The notes beneath the pieces are model-generated. The model did not search any database. It was not told the DNA's origin and saw only the letters and a program-made list of their open reading frames with translations. From positions 1 to 64,000 of the forward strand of contig NZ_CAMAYF010000005.1 in assembly GCF_945862485.1 (NCBI RefSeq): 64,000 nucleotides of DNA, given 5' to 3'. Positions 44,860-53,640 of the stretch are shown piece by piece (the first letter of the stretch is position 1; each line of letters begins with the position of its first letter). This DNA is from Sphingorhabdus sp. EL138. Lineage in GTDB: Bacteria > Pseudomonadota > Alphaproteobacteria > Sphingomonadales > Sphingomonadaceae. A program made the translations under genes and the position numbers.

Positions 44860-45014
44860 CTGCGGGCCTCCCGTTTTTCAATCTAAGACGTTATACTAAG
44901 AATTCGCCCTCCTAAGCAGGCGGCGTCAAAATGCAATGATTTTGGCTTTGCACCACTGCGATGCATCCCCTAGGGCGGCCATCATCCATTTTACAAGCCT
45001 GAAGGAATATCAAT

Positions 45015-45464
45015 ATGGCCGATGAAACACTTACCCTTTCGCTCGACAGCGGCGACGTTGTTATCAAGCTTCGTTCTGATCTTGCCCCTAACCACGTAGC
45101 CCGCATCACCGAGCTGGCGCGCGAAGGCTTTTACGACGGCGTCAAGTTTCACCGCGTCATTCCCGGCTTCATGGCGCAAGGCGGCTGCCCCAATGGCACT
45201 GGCATGGGCGCTTCGTCCAAGCCAAATCTGGCGCAAGAATTTAACGCGGAACCACATGTGCGCGGCGTTTGCTCCATGGCGCGCACCAATGATCCGAACA
45301 CCGCCAACAGCCAGTTTTTCATCTGCTTTGATGACGCACGATTCTTGGACCGCCAGTACACTGTCTGGGGCCAAGTGATCAGCGGCATGGAGCATGTTGA
45401 CGCTTTGCCAAAGGGTGAGCCACCTGCGAACCCCGGTGTAATCCGCAAGGCGACTGTCGCCTAA
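45015..45464 (+). CDS. Cyclophilin-type peptidyl-prolyl isomerase
   Basis: A 149-residue cytoplasmic cyclophilin that speeds prolyl isomerisation. It has the catalytic FHRVIPGFMAQGG, MARTNDPNTANSQFFI and VWGQVISGMEHVD segments and no signal peptide. A GAAGGAAT ribosome-binding site precedes the ATG. It is divergent from mgtE across 155 nt and followed by a strong terminator. Confidence 0.95.
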   Translation: MADETLTLSLDSGDVVIKLRSDLAPNHVARITELAREGFYDGVKFHRVIPGFMAQGGCPNGTGMGASSKPNLAQEFNAEPHVRGVCSMARTNDPNTANSQFFICFDDARFLDRQYTVWGQVISGMEHVDALPKGEPPANPGVIRKATVA

Positions 45465-45474
45465 AAACAAAAAA

Positions 45475-45509
45475 GCGCGGGAGGCCAACTGGCTTCCCGC
45501 GCGTTTTGT
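45475..45509 (+). terminator. Rho-independent terminator after cyclophilin gene
   Basis: A 12-bp stem GCGCGGGAGGCC/GGCTTCCCGCGC (one G-T pair, loop AACT) is followed by GTTTTGTTTG. The upstream A-run would also give a U-run on the opposite strand, so it may serve both the cyclophilin gene and the convergent EF-hand gene. Confidence 0.88.
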
Positions 45510-45530
45510 TTGTTTACAAATCGGGCAGTG

Positions 45531-45821
45531 TTAGTCGCTGCCGCCTTGTGTTGGCTCTGGCGGACGCATTGCGTCCATCGCGGCTTTCAACTCGGCCATG
45601 GAAATTTTGTCGTCCTTATCCGTATCAATATTCGCGAAATATTGAACCAACGGGCCTTGCGCCTCATCCTTGGCAATGAAGCCGTCTTTATTGGCATCAA
45701 GAAAAGCAAAAATTTGCTCGGGCTGTGGCACGCCGCCACTGGGCGGGGCGGGTGGTGCATTTTGCGCCATGACGGCGGGTGAAAGCAGGAGGGCCGACAA
45801 GACGGCGAATGACTTCAGCAT
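45531..45821 (-). CDS. Small exported EF-hand protein
   Basis: A 96-residue protein with a signal peptide (LKSFAVLSALLLSPAVMAQ) and two EF-hand loops: DANKDGFIAKDE (about 43-54) and DTDKDDKISMAE (about 66-77). Both have acidic residues at the calcium-ligand positions. The C terminus is Pro/Gly-rich. It is probably a periplasmic calcium-binding protein; its partner is unknown. Confidence 0.82.
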   Translation of the reverse strand: MLKSFAVLSALLLSPAVMAQNAPPAPPSGGVPQPEQIFAFLDANKDGFIAKDEAQGPLVQYFANIDTDKDDKISMAELKAAMDAMRPPEPTQGGSD

Positions 45822-45856
45822 GAATGATCCTTTGAACTATGGAATGTCGTTGATGG

Positions 45857-46654
45857 TCAGCGCAAACTGAACATACCCTTTACTACCGTAAAACAATTGC
45901 CTGACAACCAAACTCTGTCGCCGTCTAATTGGCAGCCCAAATATCCGCCGCGCGCCGATGCCTGATAAGCGGTGAAGCGGTCGCGACCGAGCACCTTGGC
46001 CCAATAAGGCGCGATGACGGCATGGGCACTGCCGGTGACGCTGTCTTCATCTACGCCAGCACCGGGCACGAATACACGGCTGACGATGTCCGTGTCTTCG
46101 CCGCGGGCGGTGGCAGTGAAGCTATCATCCCCCAGCGCAGCCAAAGCCTTCATATCGGGCTTGAGCGCCAGGATTTCTGGGGCCGTAGCATAGACGAACA
46201 TATTATAGCTATCGGGGTTGCTGCGCATCGACAAAGGCTTGCCACCCATCGCGGCCATCATATCCGGATTGTCGACTTCCTCTGTAGGAATAGCGGGCAG
46301 CGCCACAGCATACGCATCGCCTTCGCGGCGCACTTCTAATATGCCAGCCTTACGCGTGCGCAGCGTCACGCGATCCATGTTGGGATTTTGGCTCAGGATG
46401 ATATGCCCGCTCGCCAATGTCGCATGGCCGCAGAGGCGAATTTCCACAGCAGGCGTGAACCAGCGCAGCTCATAATCGGCCGCGCCCGTTGCATCGGGTA
46501 CATAAAAGGCGGTTTCCGCGAAATTATTTTCCTCCGCAATTGCTTGAAGCACGGCGTCATCCAAATATTCCGTGAGCGGCATCACGGCGGCCTGATTGCC
46601 CGTGAAAGGCCGGTCAGCGAAGGCGTCTACGTGATAATAAGGCAGTTCAGTCAT
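45857..46654 (-). CDS. PhzF family isomerase/epimerase
   Basis: A 265-residue PhzF-fold protein with the typical N terminus (YYHVDAFADRPFTGNQAAVMPL), the catalytic-glutamate region NFAETAFYV, and the C-terminal GAGVDEDSVTGSAHAVIAPYW. Families of this fold isomerise small metabolites; no phenazine genes are present, so the substrate is unknown. The ATG at 46654 overlaps the end of the cation efflux gene by 8 nt, indicating co-translation. Confidence 0.9.
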   Translation of the reverse strand: MTELPYYHVDAFADRPFTGNQAAVMPLTEYLDDAVLQAIAEENNFAETAFYVPDATGAADYELRWFTPAVEIRLCGHATLASGHIILSQNPNMDRVTLRTRKAGILEVRREGDAYAVALPAIPTEEVDNPDMMAAMGGKPLSMRSNPDSYNMFVYATAPEILALKPDMKALAALGDDSFTATARGEDTDIVSRVFVPGAGVDEDSVTGSAHAVIAPYWAKVLGRDRFTAYQASARGGYLGCQLDGDRVWLSGNCFTVVKGMFSLR

Positions 46655-47600
46655 GGGAATTCTTCTTGTGCTCGATCGTTTCTGACGGGATATAGCCCAT
46701 CTCATCCTTATGGCCTTCGGGGTCGGGGTGGATCAGGACTTCGACGCCCGGAAATGCGTCCATCAACGCTTGTTCCACTTCATCCATGATGCGGTGCGCC
46801 GCGGCTACGGTCATATTCGGGTCAACCCAGACATGGAATTGGCAGAAATCATGCGCGCCGCTGGAACGGGTGCGCATGTCATGTATGCCACGCAATTCAG
46901 GATGGCGCAGCGCGACATCAATGAAGCGCTGCCTTTTTTCTTCCGGCCATTCGCGGTCCAGCAATTGATCCAGTGCAATCCGCGCCGCGCGATAGGCGCC
47001 CCATAATAGCCACGCAGCAATCGCAATCCCGAACAACGGGTCGGCGCCGCGCACATTCAGCATATTGTCGAGCAGTATGGCAACGATCACCGCTATGTTG
47101 AGCAACAAGTCGCTTTGATAATGCACATGGTCCGCCTGAATAGCGACCGATCCGGTTTTGCGGACCACATGCCTTTGATAGGCGAGCAAGGCCACGGTGG
47201 CGATGATGGCAATGACCGAAACGCCAATGCCATATTCGGGATGCGCGGTCTGTTCCTGCGCGCCCAAGCGCACGATGGCGCGCCATGCGATCAATATGGC
47301 AGATACGGTGATCAACACGACCTGAAACAATGCAGACAGCGCCTCTGTCTTGCCATGGCCGAACCGGTGATCATCATCGGCAGGCATGGCGGCATAACGG
47401 ACGCTGAATAACGTCAGCACCGATGCCAGAACGTCAAAGCCCGTGTCCGCCAATGAGGCCAATAAGGCGACGGAGCCGGTTTCGGCGGCGGCAAAAATCT
47501 TGAGCGCGAGCAAGAACAAAGCCATCGTCACGCTGGCAATCGCCGCGCGGTTGGTCAGGTTACCATGTGCATGGTGATGGTGATTATGCGCAAGGCTCAT
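46647..47600 (-). CDS. Cation diffusion facilitator efflux pump
   Basis: A 317-residue divalent-metal/proton antiporter of the CDF family. The N terminus has a histidine cluster HNHHHHAHG. Six membrane helices include SLADTGFDVLASV (TM2) and IQADHVHYQSDLLLN (TM5), with the aspartate/histidine ligands of the transport site. A C-terminal cytoplasmic domain (about 215-300) ends with VEVLIHPDPEG. Zinc, iron or cadmium efflux is likely. The ATG at 47600 starts 10 nt after pdxH; the longer open frame would run into pdxH. Confidence 0.92.
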   Translation of the reverse strand: MSLAHNHHHHAHGNLTNRAAIASVTMALFLLALKIFAAAETGSVALLASLADTGFDVLASVLTLFSVRYAAMPADDDHRFGHGKTEALSALFQVVLITVSAILIAWRAIVRLGAQEQTAHPEYGIGVSVIAIIATVALLAYQRHVVRKTGSVAIQADHVHYQSDLLLNIAVIVAILLDNMLNVRGADPLFGIAIAAWLLWGAYRAARIALDQLLDREWPEEKRQRFIDVALRHPELRGIHDMRTRSSGAHDFCQFHVWVDPNMTVAAAHRIMDEVEQALMDAFPGVEVLIHPDPEGHKDEMGYIPSETIEHKKNSHD

Positions 47601-47610
47601 TGCGGTAACG

Positions 47611-48207
47611 TCATGGGTATAACATGCCAGTTTTCCAGCCGTTGTCATCGCGTTCATACAACCAGCGTTCGTGCAGGCGGAATTCACGGTCTTGCCAAAA
47701 TTCGATACGGCTGGGGCTGACCATCCATCCCGACCAATGCGGCGGACGTGGCACGTCTTGGCCTTCAAAACGGGCTTCTATTTCGGCAAAGCGTGCTTCA
47801 AAAGTCGCGCGGTCGGCAAGCGGGCGGGACTGGTCGGAGGCCCATGCACCAAGCTGCGAATTGCGGGAGCGGGTTGCAAAATAGGCATCAGCGGTGGCAT
47901 CGTCGACGCGGCTGGCTGCGCCCTCAATCCGGATTTGCCGACGCAGAGATTTCCAATGAAACAGCAAAGCGACATTCTTATTGTCGGACAATTGTGTCGC
48001 CTTGCGGCTTTCAAAATTGGTGTAGAATATAAATCCGCCATGCGTGCCAAGGTTGCGGCCATGGCCTTTCAAAAGCACCATCCGCACTGAAGGCTGACCG
48101 TCGACGCCCGTTGTCGCCAACGCCATGGCATTGGAGTCATTTATTTCGGTGGTCTGCGCTTCGGTAAACCATGTGTCGAAGAGGCTAAAGGGATCAGGTC
48201 TTTCCAT
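47611..48207 (-). CDS. pdxH: Pyridoxamine 5'-phosphate oxidase
   Basis: A 198-residue FMN enzyme that makes pyridoxal phosphate. FMN- and substrate-binding segments are visible: QPSVRMVLLKGH, GFIFYTNFESRKATQL, VALLFHWKSLRRQIRIEG and the C-terminal signature EFWQDREFRLHERWLYERDDNGW. It heads a minus-strand set of pdxH, cation efflux pump and PhzF genes with very short or overlapping junctions. Confidence 0.96.
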   Translation of the reverse strand: MERPDPFSLFDTWFTEAQTTEINDSNAMALATTGVDGQPSVRMVLLKGHGRNLGTHGGFIFYTNFESRKATQLSDNKNVALLFHWKSLRRQIRIEGAASRVDDATADAYFATRSRNSQLGAWASDQSRPLADRATFEARFAEIEARFEGQDVPRPPHWSGWMVSPSRIEFWQDREFRLHERWLYERDDNGWKTGMLYP

Positions 48208-48258
48208 AATCCACCGATAGGCTAGACTGATGCGGGTTAAAAGGGGCTAGACGATAAA

Positions 48259-48726
48259 ATGAACTGGGACATGATATTTGGGTTAGCCAATGCGTGGGCT
48301 TTGCTGGGCTGGGTGATTTTGGCATTTGCGCCGAAACGCGCGCGCGTTGTGCCTTTTGTCTTTTTTGCAGGGGCGGTCTTGCTCGCATGTCTCTATGCGG
48401 GCCTGATGATCCCTTTGATGGCAGGCCTGATTTCGGATGGTGGACCAGTTGGGCGTCCGCCTGCGGATTTTACGACTTTGGCAGGCGTGATGGCGCTGTT
48501 TGACTCGCCCGGCGGTGCAACGATTGGCTGGATACATTATCTGGCCTTTGACCTGTTTGTCGGCATCTGGATTGCGCGCAACGCGGATGCGCATAATATA
48601 TCTCGCTGGCTGCAGGCCCCGATTTTGTTTTTTACCCTGATGGCAGGGCCAATTGGCTTACTGCTCTATCTTCTGCTACGTGCGTTGATAGGCGAAAAAC
48701 CCGAAAATGCGTTGCTCCCAAGTTGA
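48259..48726 (+). CDS. ABA4-like membrane protein (DUF4281)
   Basis: A 155-residue polytopic membrane protein with four hydrophobic segments. It resembles the ABA4-like/DUF4281 family: FGLANAWALLGWVILAFAPK at the N terminus, GWIHYLAFDLFVGIWIARNA in the middle, and FFTLMAGPIGLLLYLLLR near the end. The plant relative is linked to neoxanthin formation; the bacterial role is unknown. It is divergent from pdxH. Confidence 0.82.
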   Translation: MNWDMIFGLANAWALLGWVILAFAPKRARVVPFVFFAGAVLLACLYAGLMIPLMAGLISDGGPVGRPPADFTTLAGVMALFDSPGGATIGWIHYLAFDLFVGIWIARNADAHNISRWLQAPILFFTLMAGPIGLLLYLLLRALIGEKPENALLPS

Positions 48727-48780
48727 CTCGGGGCGCTGTAATACCAATCTAAGACGGGTAGCAGAGTAACAGGGACAAGA

Positions 48781-49707
48781 ATGGCAGATCCTTATTCCAC
48801 ATTAGGTGTGTCCAAGGGCGCGGACGACAAGGCGATCAAGGTTGCTTATCGTAAGCTGGCGAAGGAATTGCACCCCGACAAGAACAAGGACAATCCAAAG
48901 GCGTCGGATCGGTTTAGCGAAGTGACGCAGGCCTATGACCTGCTGTCCGACCCCAAAAAACGCGGTCAATATGATCGCGGTGAGATTGACGAAAACGGGC
49001 AACCGCGCTTTGCCGGTAATCCTTTTGGCGGCGGTGGCGGCTATAGCCAAGGTGGTCCGGCGGGTGGCAATTTCGATTTCGGCAACGGCGGGATTGATCT
49101 GGGCGATATATTTGATGGCCTGTTTGGCGGCGGGGGCGGTGCACGCCCGGGCGCTGGGCCCGGCTCACGTCCGCAGCACGCACCGCCGCCCAAGGGCGCG
49201 AATATTGCTTATGCGCATTTGGTGTCGTTTACCGACGCCGCGACGCTTGCACCGCAACGCATCTCGTTAGGCGATGGCAAGACGGTGGAATTCAAACTGC
49301 CCGCAGGCATAGTGGCGGGACAGCAAATCCGTATTCCCGGCAAGGGGCAACCCGGCCCCGGCGGCCATGGCGATGCGATGGTGACGTTGAAAATTGGCAG
49401 ACATCCCGATTTGGTGCGGGATGGTGACAATATCCGCATCGATCTTCCGATTTCGCTGAAAGAGGCGGTAGCAGGCGGCAAGGTCAAAGTGCCGACGGTT
49501 GATGGCGCCGTGATGTTGACTGTCCCGCCGCGCACCAATTCGGGTGCTGTTCTGCGCATCAAAGGCCGCGGCTTTACCGCCAAGACGGGTGTGCGGGGTG
49601 ATCAACTTGTGACGCTGATGATCCATTTGCCGACAGACCCGGCGGAGCTTGCGCGGATAAGTGACATTCTCTCGGACAGCTCTGTCCGGGAGAATATAGG
49701 TGTCTGA
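48781..49707 (+). CDS. DnaJ/CbpA-type J-domain co-chaperone
   Basis: A 308-residue Hsp40. The J domain (about 3-68) contains H31-P32-D33, which stimulates DnaK. A Gly/Phe-rich linker (about 78-130) is followed directly by a DnaJ C-terminal substrate-binding domain (about 140-300: GRHPDLVRDGDNIRIDLPISLKEAV, LRIKGRGF). The cysteine-rich zinc domain is missing, so this is a CbpA-like class II protein rather than canonical DnaJ. Its stop overlaps the GTG start of the next gene. Confidence 0.93.
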   Translation: MADPYSTLGVSKGADDKAIKVAYRKLAKELHPDKNKDNPKASDRFSEVTQAYDLLSDPKKRGQYDRGEIDENGQPRFAGNPFGGGGGYSQGGPAGGNFDFGNGGIDLGDIFDGLFGGGGGARPGAGPGSRPQHAPPPKGANIAYAHLVSFTDAATLAPQRISLGDGKTVEFKLPAGIVAGQQIRIPGKGQPGPGGHGDAMVTLKIGRHPDLVRDGDNIRIDLPISLKEAVAGGKVKVPTVDGAVMLTVPPRTNSGAVLRIKGRGFTAKTGVRGDQLVTLMIHLPTDPAELARISDILSDSSVRENIGV

Positions 49708-50662
49708 AATTTCGCCTCTGTCACCAGAGGCGCGGGCACATCTTCCGGCGACAACGCATGCTGACGAAAGTGAAGCGACATGGTTTGCGCGACTTGGCCT
49801 TCCGGGTCAGGTCGTTGAAGTGACCAAGCGGGTCGGCGTCGGCGTGTATAGCGATGGGTTCATTCACGCAGGCAATTTTGCCTATCTGTCTTTGGTGTCG
49901 CTCTTTGCCTTTTGCGTCGTAGCGGCTGCTATCGCGGGTGCCTTTGGCCAAACCGAATCTGGCCTCGCCTTAATCGAAGCTTTTTTTCAAACCGTACCGC
50001 CCAGCGTGGCCAGCGCCCTTCAAGGACCCATCCAGTCTGCGATGACCGCGCGTTCCGGGCCGTTATTATGGCTCAGCGCTGGGGTCAGCCTGTGGACGGC
50101 GGCAAGTCTTATCGAAACCTTTCGCGACGTTTTGCATCGCGCTTATGGCGCAACACCCAACCGCGCCTTCTGGCATTATCGGTTAAGCTCTTTGGGCGCG
50201 ATTATCGCTTCAGTTGTTCTGGCGATGGTCGCCTTTTCCGCGCAAGTGATGGTCACCGCGGCGGAGGATTTTGTCTATCGCTTCATCCCCACGGCGCAGA
50301 CGGTGGCGAGCTATTTTGCGTGGGGGCGAATCATTCCCTTCGTCACGCTGTTTGTCGCGATTTACGTTATTTTCGCAGGCCTCACGCCGTCCAAATATCG
50401 CTCTGCGGATTTTCCAAAATGGCCTGGCCCAGCCTTTGTGAGCATTTGGTGGCTGGGCTTAACCGCATTGTTGCCCTTATTCCTATCCAGTGTGAGCAAT
50501 TATGACCTGGCCTATGGCAGTTTGGCTGGCGTGATGTTGGCGCTGATTTTCTTTTACCTGATCGGCCTTGGCTTGGTAACAGGGGCGCAGTTGAACGCGG
50601 CGCTGGCCAACGCCCATGAAAATGGACTAAGGCAAGTCAAAGCACATATAGCGGACGAATGA
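49700..50662 (+). CDS. YihY/BrkB family membrane protein
   Basis: A 320-residue inner-membrane protein of the YihY (formerly RNase BN) family with about six helices. Recognisable parts are DGFIHAGNFAYLSLVSLFAF, WTAASLIETFRDVLHRAYG, FIPFVTLF-like helices and SNYDLAYGSLAGVMLALIFFYLIGLGLVTGAQLNAAL. Function is unknown; nuclease activity has been disproved for the family. Translation starts at GTG 49700 with GGGAG upstream, overlapping the J-protein stop. fabI follows after 7 nt. Confidence 0.9.
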   Translation: MSEISPLSPEARAHLPATTHADESEATWFARLGLPGQVVEVTKRVGVGVYSDGFIHAGNFAYLSLVSLFAFCVVAAAIAGAFGQTESGLALIEAFFQTVPPSVASALQGPIQSAMTARSGPLLWLSAGVSLWTAASLIETFRDVLHRAYGATPNRAFWHYRLSSLGAIIASVVLAMVAFSAQVMVTAAEDFVYRFIPTAQTVASYFAWGRIIPFVTLFVAIYVIFAGLTPSKYRSADFPKWPGPAFVSIWWLGLTALLPLFLSSVSNYDLAYGSLAGVMLALIFFYLIGLGLVTGAQLNAALANAHENGLRQVKAHIADE

Positions 50663-50669
50663 GGATATT

Positions 50670-51497
50670 ATGACCGGATTGATGGCTGGTAAACGCGGGC
50701 TGATTATGGGGCTTGCCAATGACAAGTCGCTCGCATGGGGTATCGCAAAGCGCTTGCATGCCGAAGGTGCCGAATTGGCCTTCAGCTATCAGGGCGAAGT
50801 CATGGAAAAGCGGGTGCGGCCATTGGCGGCGCAGCTGGATTGTGATTTCCTGATTGACTGCGACGTGGCGGACATGGCCAATCTCGACCGCGCTTTCGAA
50901 ACGCTGGCGGACAAATGGCCAACCATCGACTTTGTGGTGCACGCGATTGGCTTCACTAATAAAGAGGCGTTGCGCGGCAAATATTTTGACGTCGGTTTGG
51001 AAGACTTTTTGATGACCATGAATGTCAGCGTCTACAGCTTTACCGCCGTCGCCAAGCGCGCCGCCGCGATGATGAAGCCGCTCGACCCTGAAACGGGCGA
51101 AGGCGGCGGGTCAATGCTGACATTGAGCTATTATGGCGCGGAAAAGGTTATGCCGCATTATAACGTCATGGGCGTGGCAAAGGCTGCGCTGGAAACGTCG
51201 GTCAAATATCTCGCCAATGATGTGGGGCCGCAGGGCATTCGCGTGAATGCGATTTCAGCCGGCCCCATCAAGACGCTGGCGGCATCGGGCATTGGCGATT
51301 TCCGCTACATTTTGAAATGGAATGAGCTGAACACCCCGCTGCGCCGTAATGTGACGATTGATGATGTCGGCTCTTCGGCGCTGTATTTCCTGTCCGACCT
51401 TGCTGCCGGAGTAACCGGCGAAACCCACTATGTTGACGCGGGCTATCACACCGTCGGCATGAAGCAGGAGGATGCTCCTGATATCAGCACACTCTGA
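50670..51497 (+). CDS. fabI: Enoyl-[acyl-carrier-protein] reductase (NADH)
   Basis: A 275-residue enzyme for the last reduction in each cycle of fatty acid elongation. The N terminus GKRGLIMGLANDKSLAWGIA is the FabI-type cofactor loop. Catalytic Y164-x6-K171 and the upstream Y154 (LSYYGAEKVMPHYNVMGVAK) identify FabI rather than FabL or FabV, so it is potentially triclosan-sensitive (family knowledge). Its stop overlaps the next ATG as TGATG. Confidence 0.96.
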   Translation: MTGLMAGKRGLIMGLANDKSLAWGIAKRLHAEGAELAFSYQGEVMEKRVRPLAAQLDCDFLIDCDVADMANLDRAFETLADKWPTIDFVVHAIGFTNKEALRGKYFDVGLEDFLMTMNVSVYSFTAVAKRAAAMMKPLDPETGEGGGSMLTLSYYGAEKVMPHYNVMGVAKAALETSVKYLANDVGPQGIRVNAISAGPIKTLAASGIGDFRYILKWNELNTPLRRNVTIDDVGSSALYFLSDLAAGVTGETHYVDAGYHTVGMKQEDAPDISTL

Positions 51498-51832
51498 TGT
51501 TCGAGGGGCATAGCTACGCGCTGGTTCTTCTTCTGGCAGGCTGTGCTGTGCTCATTGGCGGGCACGGCTATTGGCACGCGCGTCGCTATTGGGAGGGGCT
51601 TCCGCCTCTCTTGGATGCATTTGTGTCGATGGCAGGCTTTTTAGGCATTATTGGCGCTTTTGTATGGGCCGGACGCATCGGCGCAAACTTCGGCCATCCG
51701 CACGCTGCCCGCGTGATAGGCGTTGCAATGGCGCTCATCATTTTTCGTGCAATCCGGACTTGGTTGGGCAAGGAGCAAGTGCGCTATCGTTCGGGGCAAT
51801 TGAAGAAAACGGAAAGAGCAAATGAGCTTTAA
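51497..51832 (+). CDS. Small membrane protein of unknown function
   Basis: A 111-residue protein with three hydrophobic segments (about 8-25, 42-62 and 70-88) and a basic C terminus. I do not recognise the family. It starts on TGATG with the fabI stop and ends 11 nt inside aroC, so it is locked into a fabI-aroC operon and very likely translated. Confidence 0.65.
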   Translation: MFEGHSYALVLLLAGCAVLIGGHGYWHARRYWEGLPPLLDAFVSMAGFLGIIGAFVWAGRIGANFGHPHAARVIGVAMALIIFRAIRTWLGKEQVRYRSGQLKKTERANEL

Positions 51833-52898
51833 TACCTTTGGCCGCGTGTTCCGTTTTTCGACATGGGGCGAATCGCATGGTCCGGCGCTGGGCGCGTTGG
51901 TCGATGGCTGCCCTCCCGGCCTTGCTTTGTCTGAAGCAGATATTCAGCCATTTTTGGACCAAAGACGTCCCGGCACGTCCCGCTTCACCACGCAGCGGCA
52001 GGAACCCGATGTTGTGCGGATATTGTCCGGCGTGTTTGAAGGCCGGACGACAGGTACGCCGATTTCGCTGATGATCGAAAATGTGGACCAACGATCAAAG
52101 GATTATTCCGAGGTCGCCAAGGCCTATCGTCCCGGCCATGCCGATTTCAGCTATGACGCCAAATATGGCTTTCGCGACTATCGTGGTGGTGGCCGATCCA
52201 GCGCCCGTGAAACCGCTGCGCGGGTGGCGGCTGGCGCAGTCGCTCGTGCTGTTATACCTGATGTGAACATCATCGCCTATGTCGCCGAAATCGGTGGCGA
52301 TGCGATTAATCGCGATAATTTCGAAGCGTCGCAGATTGATAAAAACCCGTTTTTCTGCCCTGATGAAGCGGCGGCGGGGCGTTGGGAAAAATTGGTCGAC
52401 GAAGCACGCAAGTCTGGTTCCTCGCTCGGTGCGGTCATCGAATGCGTTGCCACAGGCGTTCCGCCTGGCTGGGGCGCGCCGCTGTATGCAAAACTGGACA
52501 GTGAGCTCGCGTCGGCCATGATGAGCATCAACGCGGTAAAAGGCGTTGAGATAGGCGCAGGCTTTGGGGCGGCGCGTTTGCGTGGTGAGGAAAATGCTGA
52601 CCCGATGCGGCCAGCCAACGCAGGGTCAAACCATCCCGAATTTTTGGCGAATAATGCGGGCGGTATCGCGGGCGGCATTTCGACGGGGCAGCCCGTTTTG
52701 GTGCGCGTCGCGTTCAAGCCGACCTCTTCCATCCTCACGCCCGTTGAAACCGTTACACGCGACGGGTCCGCCACAGATATCGTCACCAAGGGCCGCCACG
52801 ACCCTTGCGTGGGTATAAGGGGCACACCCGTGGTCGCGGCGATGATGGCGCTGGTGCTGGCGGATCAGAAGCTGTTGCACCGCGCGCAATGCGGCTAG
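51822..52898 (+). CDS. aroC: Chorismate synthase
   Basis: A 358-residue FMN-dependent enzyme that forms chorismate, the branch point to aromatic amino acids and quinone precursors. Signatures are the N-terminal [18 protein letters not shown], the central [33 protein letters not shown] and the C-terminal [17 protein letters not shown]. All expected histidine and arginine positions seem intact. It is the last gene of the J-protein/YihY/fabI/aroC run and converges on the GST gene. Confidence 0.96.
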   Translation: MSFNTFGRVFRFSTWGESHGPALGALVDGCPPGLALSEADIQPFLDQRRPGTSRFTTQRQEPDVVRILSGVFEGRTTGTPISLMIENVDQRSKDYSEVAKAYRPGHADFSYDAKYGFRDYRGGGRSSARETAARVAAGAVARAVIPDVNIIAYVAEIGGDAINRDNFEASQIDKNPFFCPDEAAAGRWEKLVDEARKSGSSLGAVIECVATGVPPGWGAPLYAKLDSELASAMMSINAVKGVEIGAGFGAARLRGEENADPMRPANAGSNHPEFLANNAGGIAGGISTGQPVLVRVAFKPTSSILTPVETVTRDGSATDIVTKGRHDPCVGIRGTPVVAAMMALVLADQKLLHRAQCG

Positions 52899-52905
52899 GG
52901 ACGGA

Positions 52906-53574
52906 TTACGTAAAAGCGCTCTCGATGCGTTCTATCGTCCACGGTTCTTGCGCAGCGGCGGCATACCATTGTTCCATCCATGGATGCGTCATGATGGCGT
53001 CGGCATAAGCTTGGGCAAAACCTGGCAGGGTGAAACCATAGGTCACAAAGCGCGTGACCACGGGCGCGAGCATGATGTCCGCCGCGCTGAATGTGCCGAA
53101 CAGATATGGCCCATCCTTGCCAAAGCGCGAACGTGCCTCCGCCCAGTTTTGCAATATGCGGATCGCATCGGCTTGGGTTTCTTCGGATAAGGTTACGTTG
53201 GTAACTGTTCGGCGCGTGTTCATCGGGCATTCGCGGCGTAAAGACAAATAGCCCGAATGCATCTCAGCCGCCATCGACCGCGCCATGCCGCGCGCGACCG
53301 CGTCCTTGGGCCAATAACGGTCACGCCCGACTTTGTCGGCGAGATAATCGATAATCGCGAGGCTGTCCCAGGCCACCGCCTCTCCATCCCACAAGATCGG
53401 GACTTTGCCCGACGATGGCGCAAGGTCTGCCGCGCGCTTGCGTTGTTCCCAGTCCGGCGCAAACAAAGGCACTATGACCTCTTCAAAATGCAGGTCAGAT
53501 TGCTTCGCCGCGAGCCAGCCGCGCAGCGACCAGCTTGAATAGGCTTTGTTTCCAATGATCAGTTTCAAGGTCAT
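52906..53574 (-). CDS. Glutathione S-transferase
   Basis: A 222-residue GST. The N-terminal thioredoxin-fold domain (1-80: LKLIIGNKAYSSWSLRGWLAAK, GKVPILWDGEAVAWDSLAIIDYLAD) has the usual cis-proline in KVPIL and the ES/DS glutathione contact. The C-terminal helical domain contains FSAADIMLAPVV. SSWSLR is typical of zeta-like bacterial GSTs with a catalytic serine. Substrate is unknown. Confidence 0.9.
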   Translation of the reverse strand: MTLKLIIGNKAYSSWSLRGWLAAKQSDLHFEEVIVPLFAPDWEQRKRAADLAPSSGKVPILWDGEAVAWDSLAIIDYLADKVGRDRYWPKDAVARGMARSMAAEMHSGYLSLRRECPMNTRRTVTNVTLSEETQADAIRILQNWAEARSRFGKDGPYLFGTFSAADIMLAPVVTRFVTYGFTLPGFAQAYADAIMTHPWMEQWYAAAAQEPWTIERIESAFT

Positions 53575-53594
53575 GCGACCTTACATGGTCGCTG

Positions 53595-53627
53595 TTTGCT
53601 TTTCTGTCGAGAGGGCAGAAAAGCAAA
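53595..53627 (-). terminator. Perfect 12-bp hairpin downstream of engB
   Basis: TTTGCTTTTCTG (53595-53606) and CAGAAAAGCAAA (53616-53627) are perfect inverted repeats with a 9-nt loop. The hairpin sits just after the engB stop on the minus strand and before the GST gene. It lacks a clear U-tract, so it may be a terminator, an RNA-stability hairpin or an operator. Confidence 0.4.
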
Positions 53628-53640
53628 ATTTACGCACTTT

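Noticed and set aside
44860-45014. Magnesium riboswitch in front of mgtE
   Set aside because: The mgtE leader is short and shows no conserved stem-loop arrangement I can recognise.
45857-46654. Phenazine biosynthesis gene
   Set aside because: PhzF fold is widespread; no other phenazine genes are present and neighbours are pdxH and a metal pump.
47601-47768. 56-codon extension of the cation efflux gene
   Set aside because: It overlaps the conserved C terminus of pdxH, and the His-rich efflux N terminus begins at 47600.
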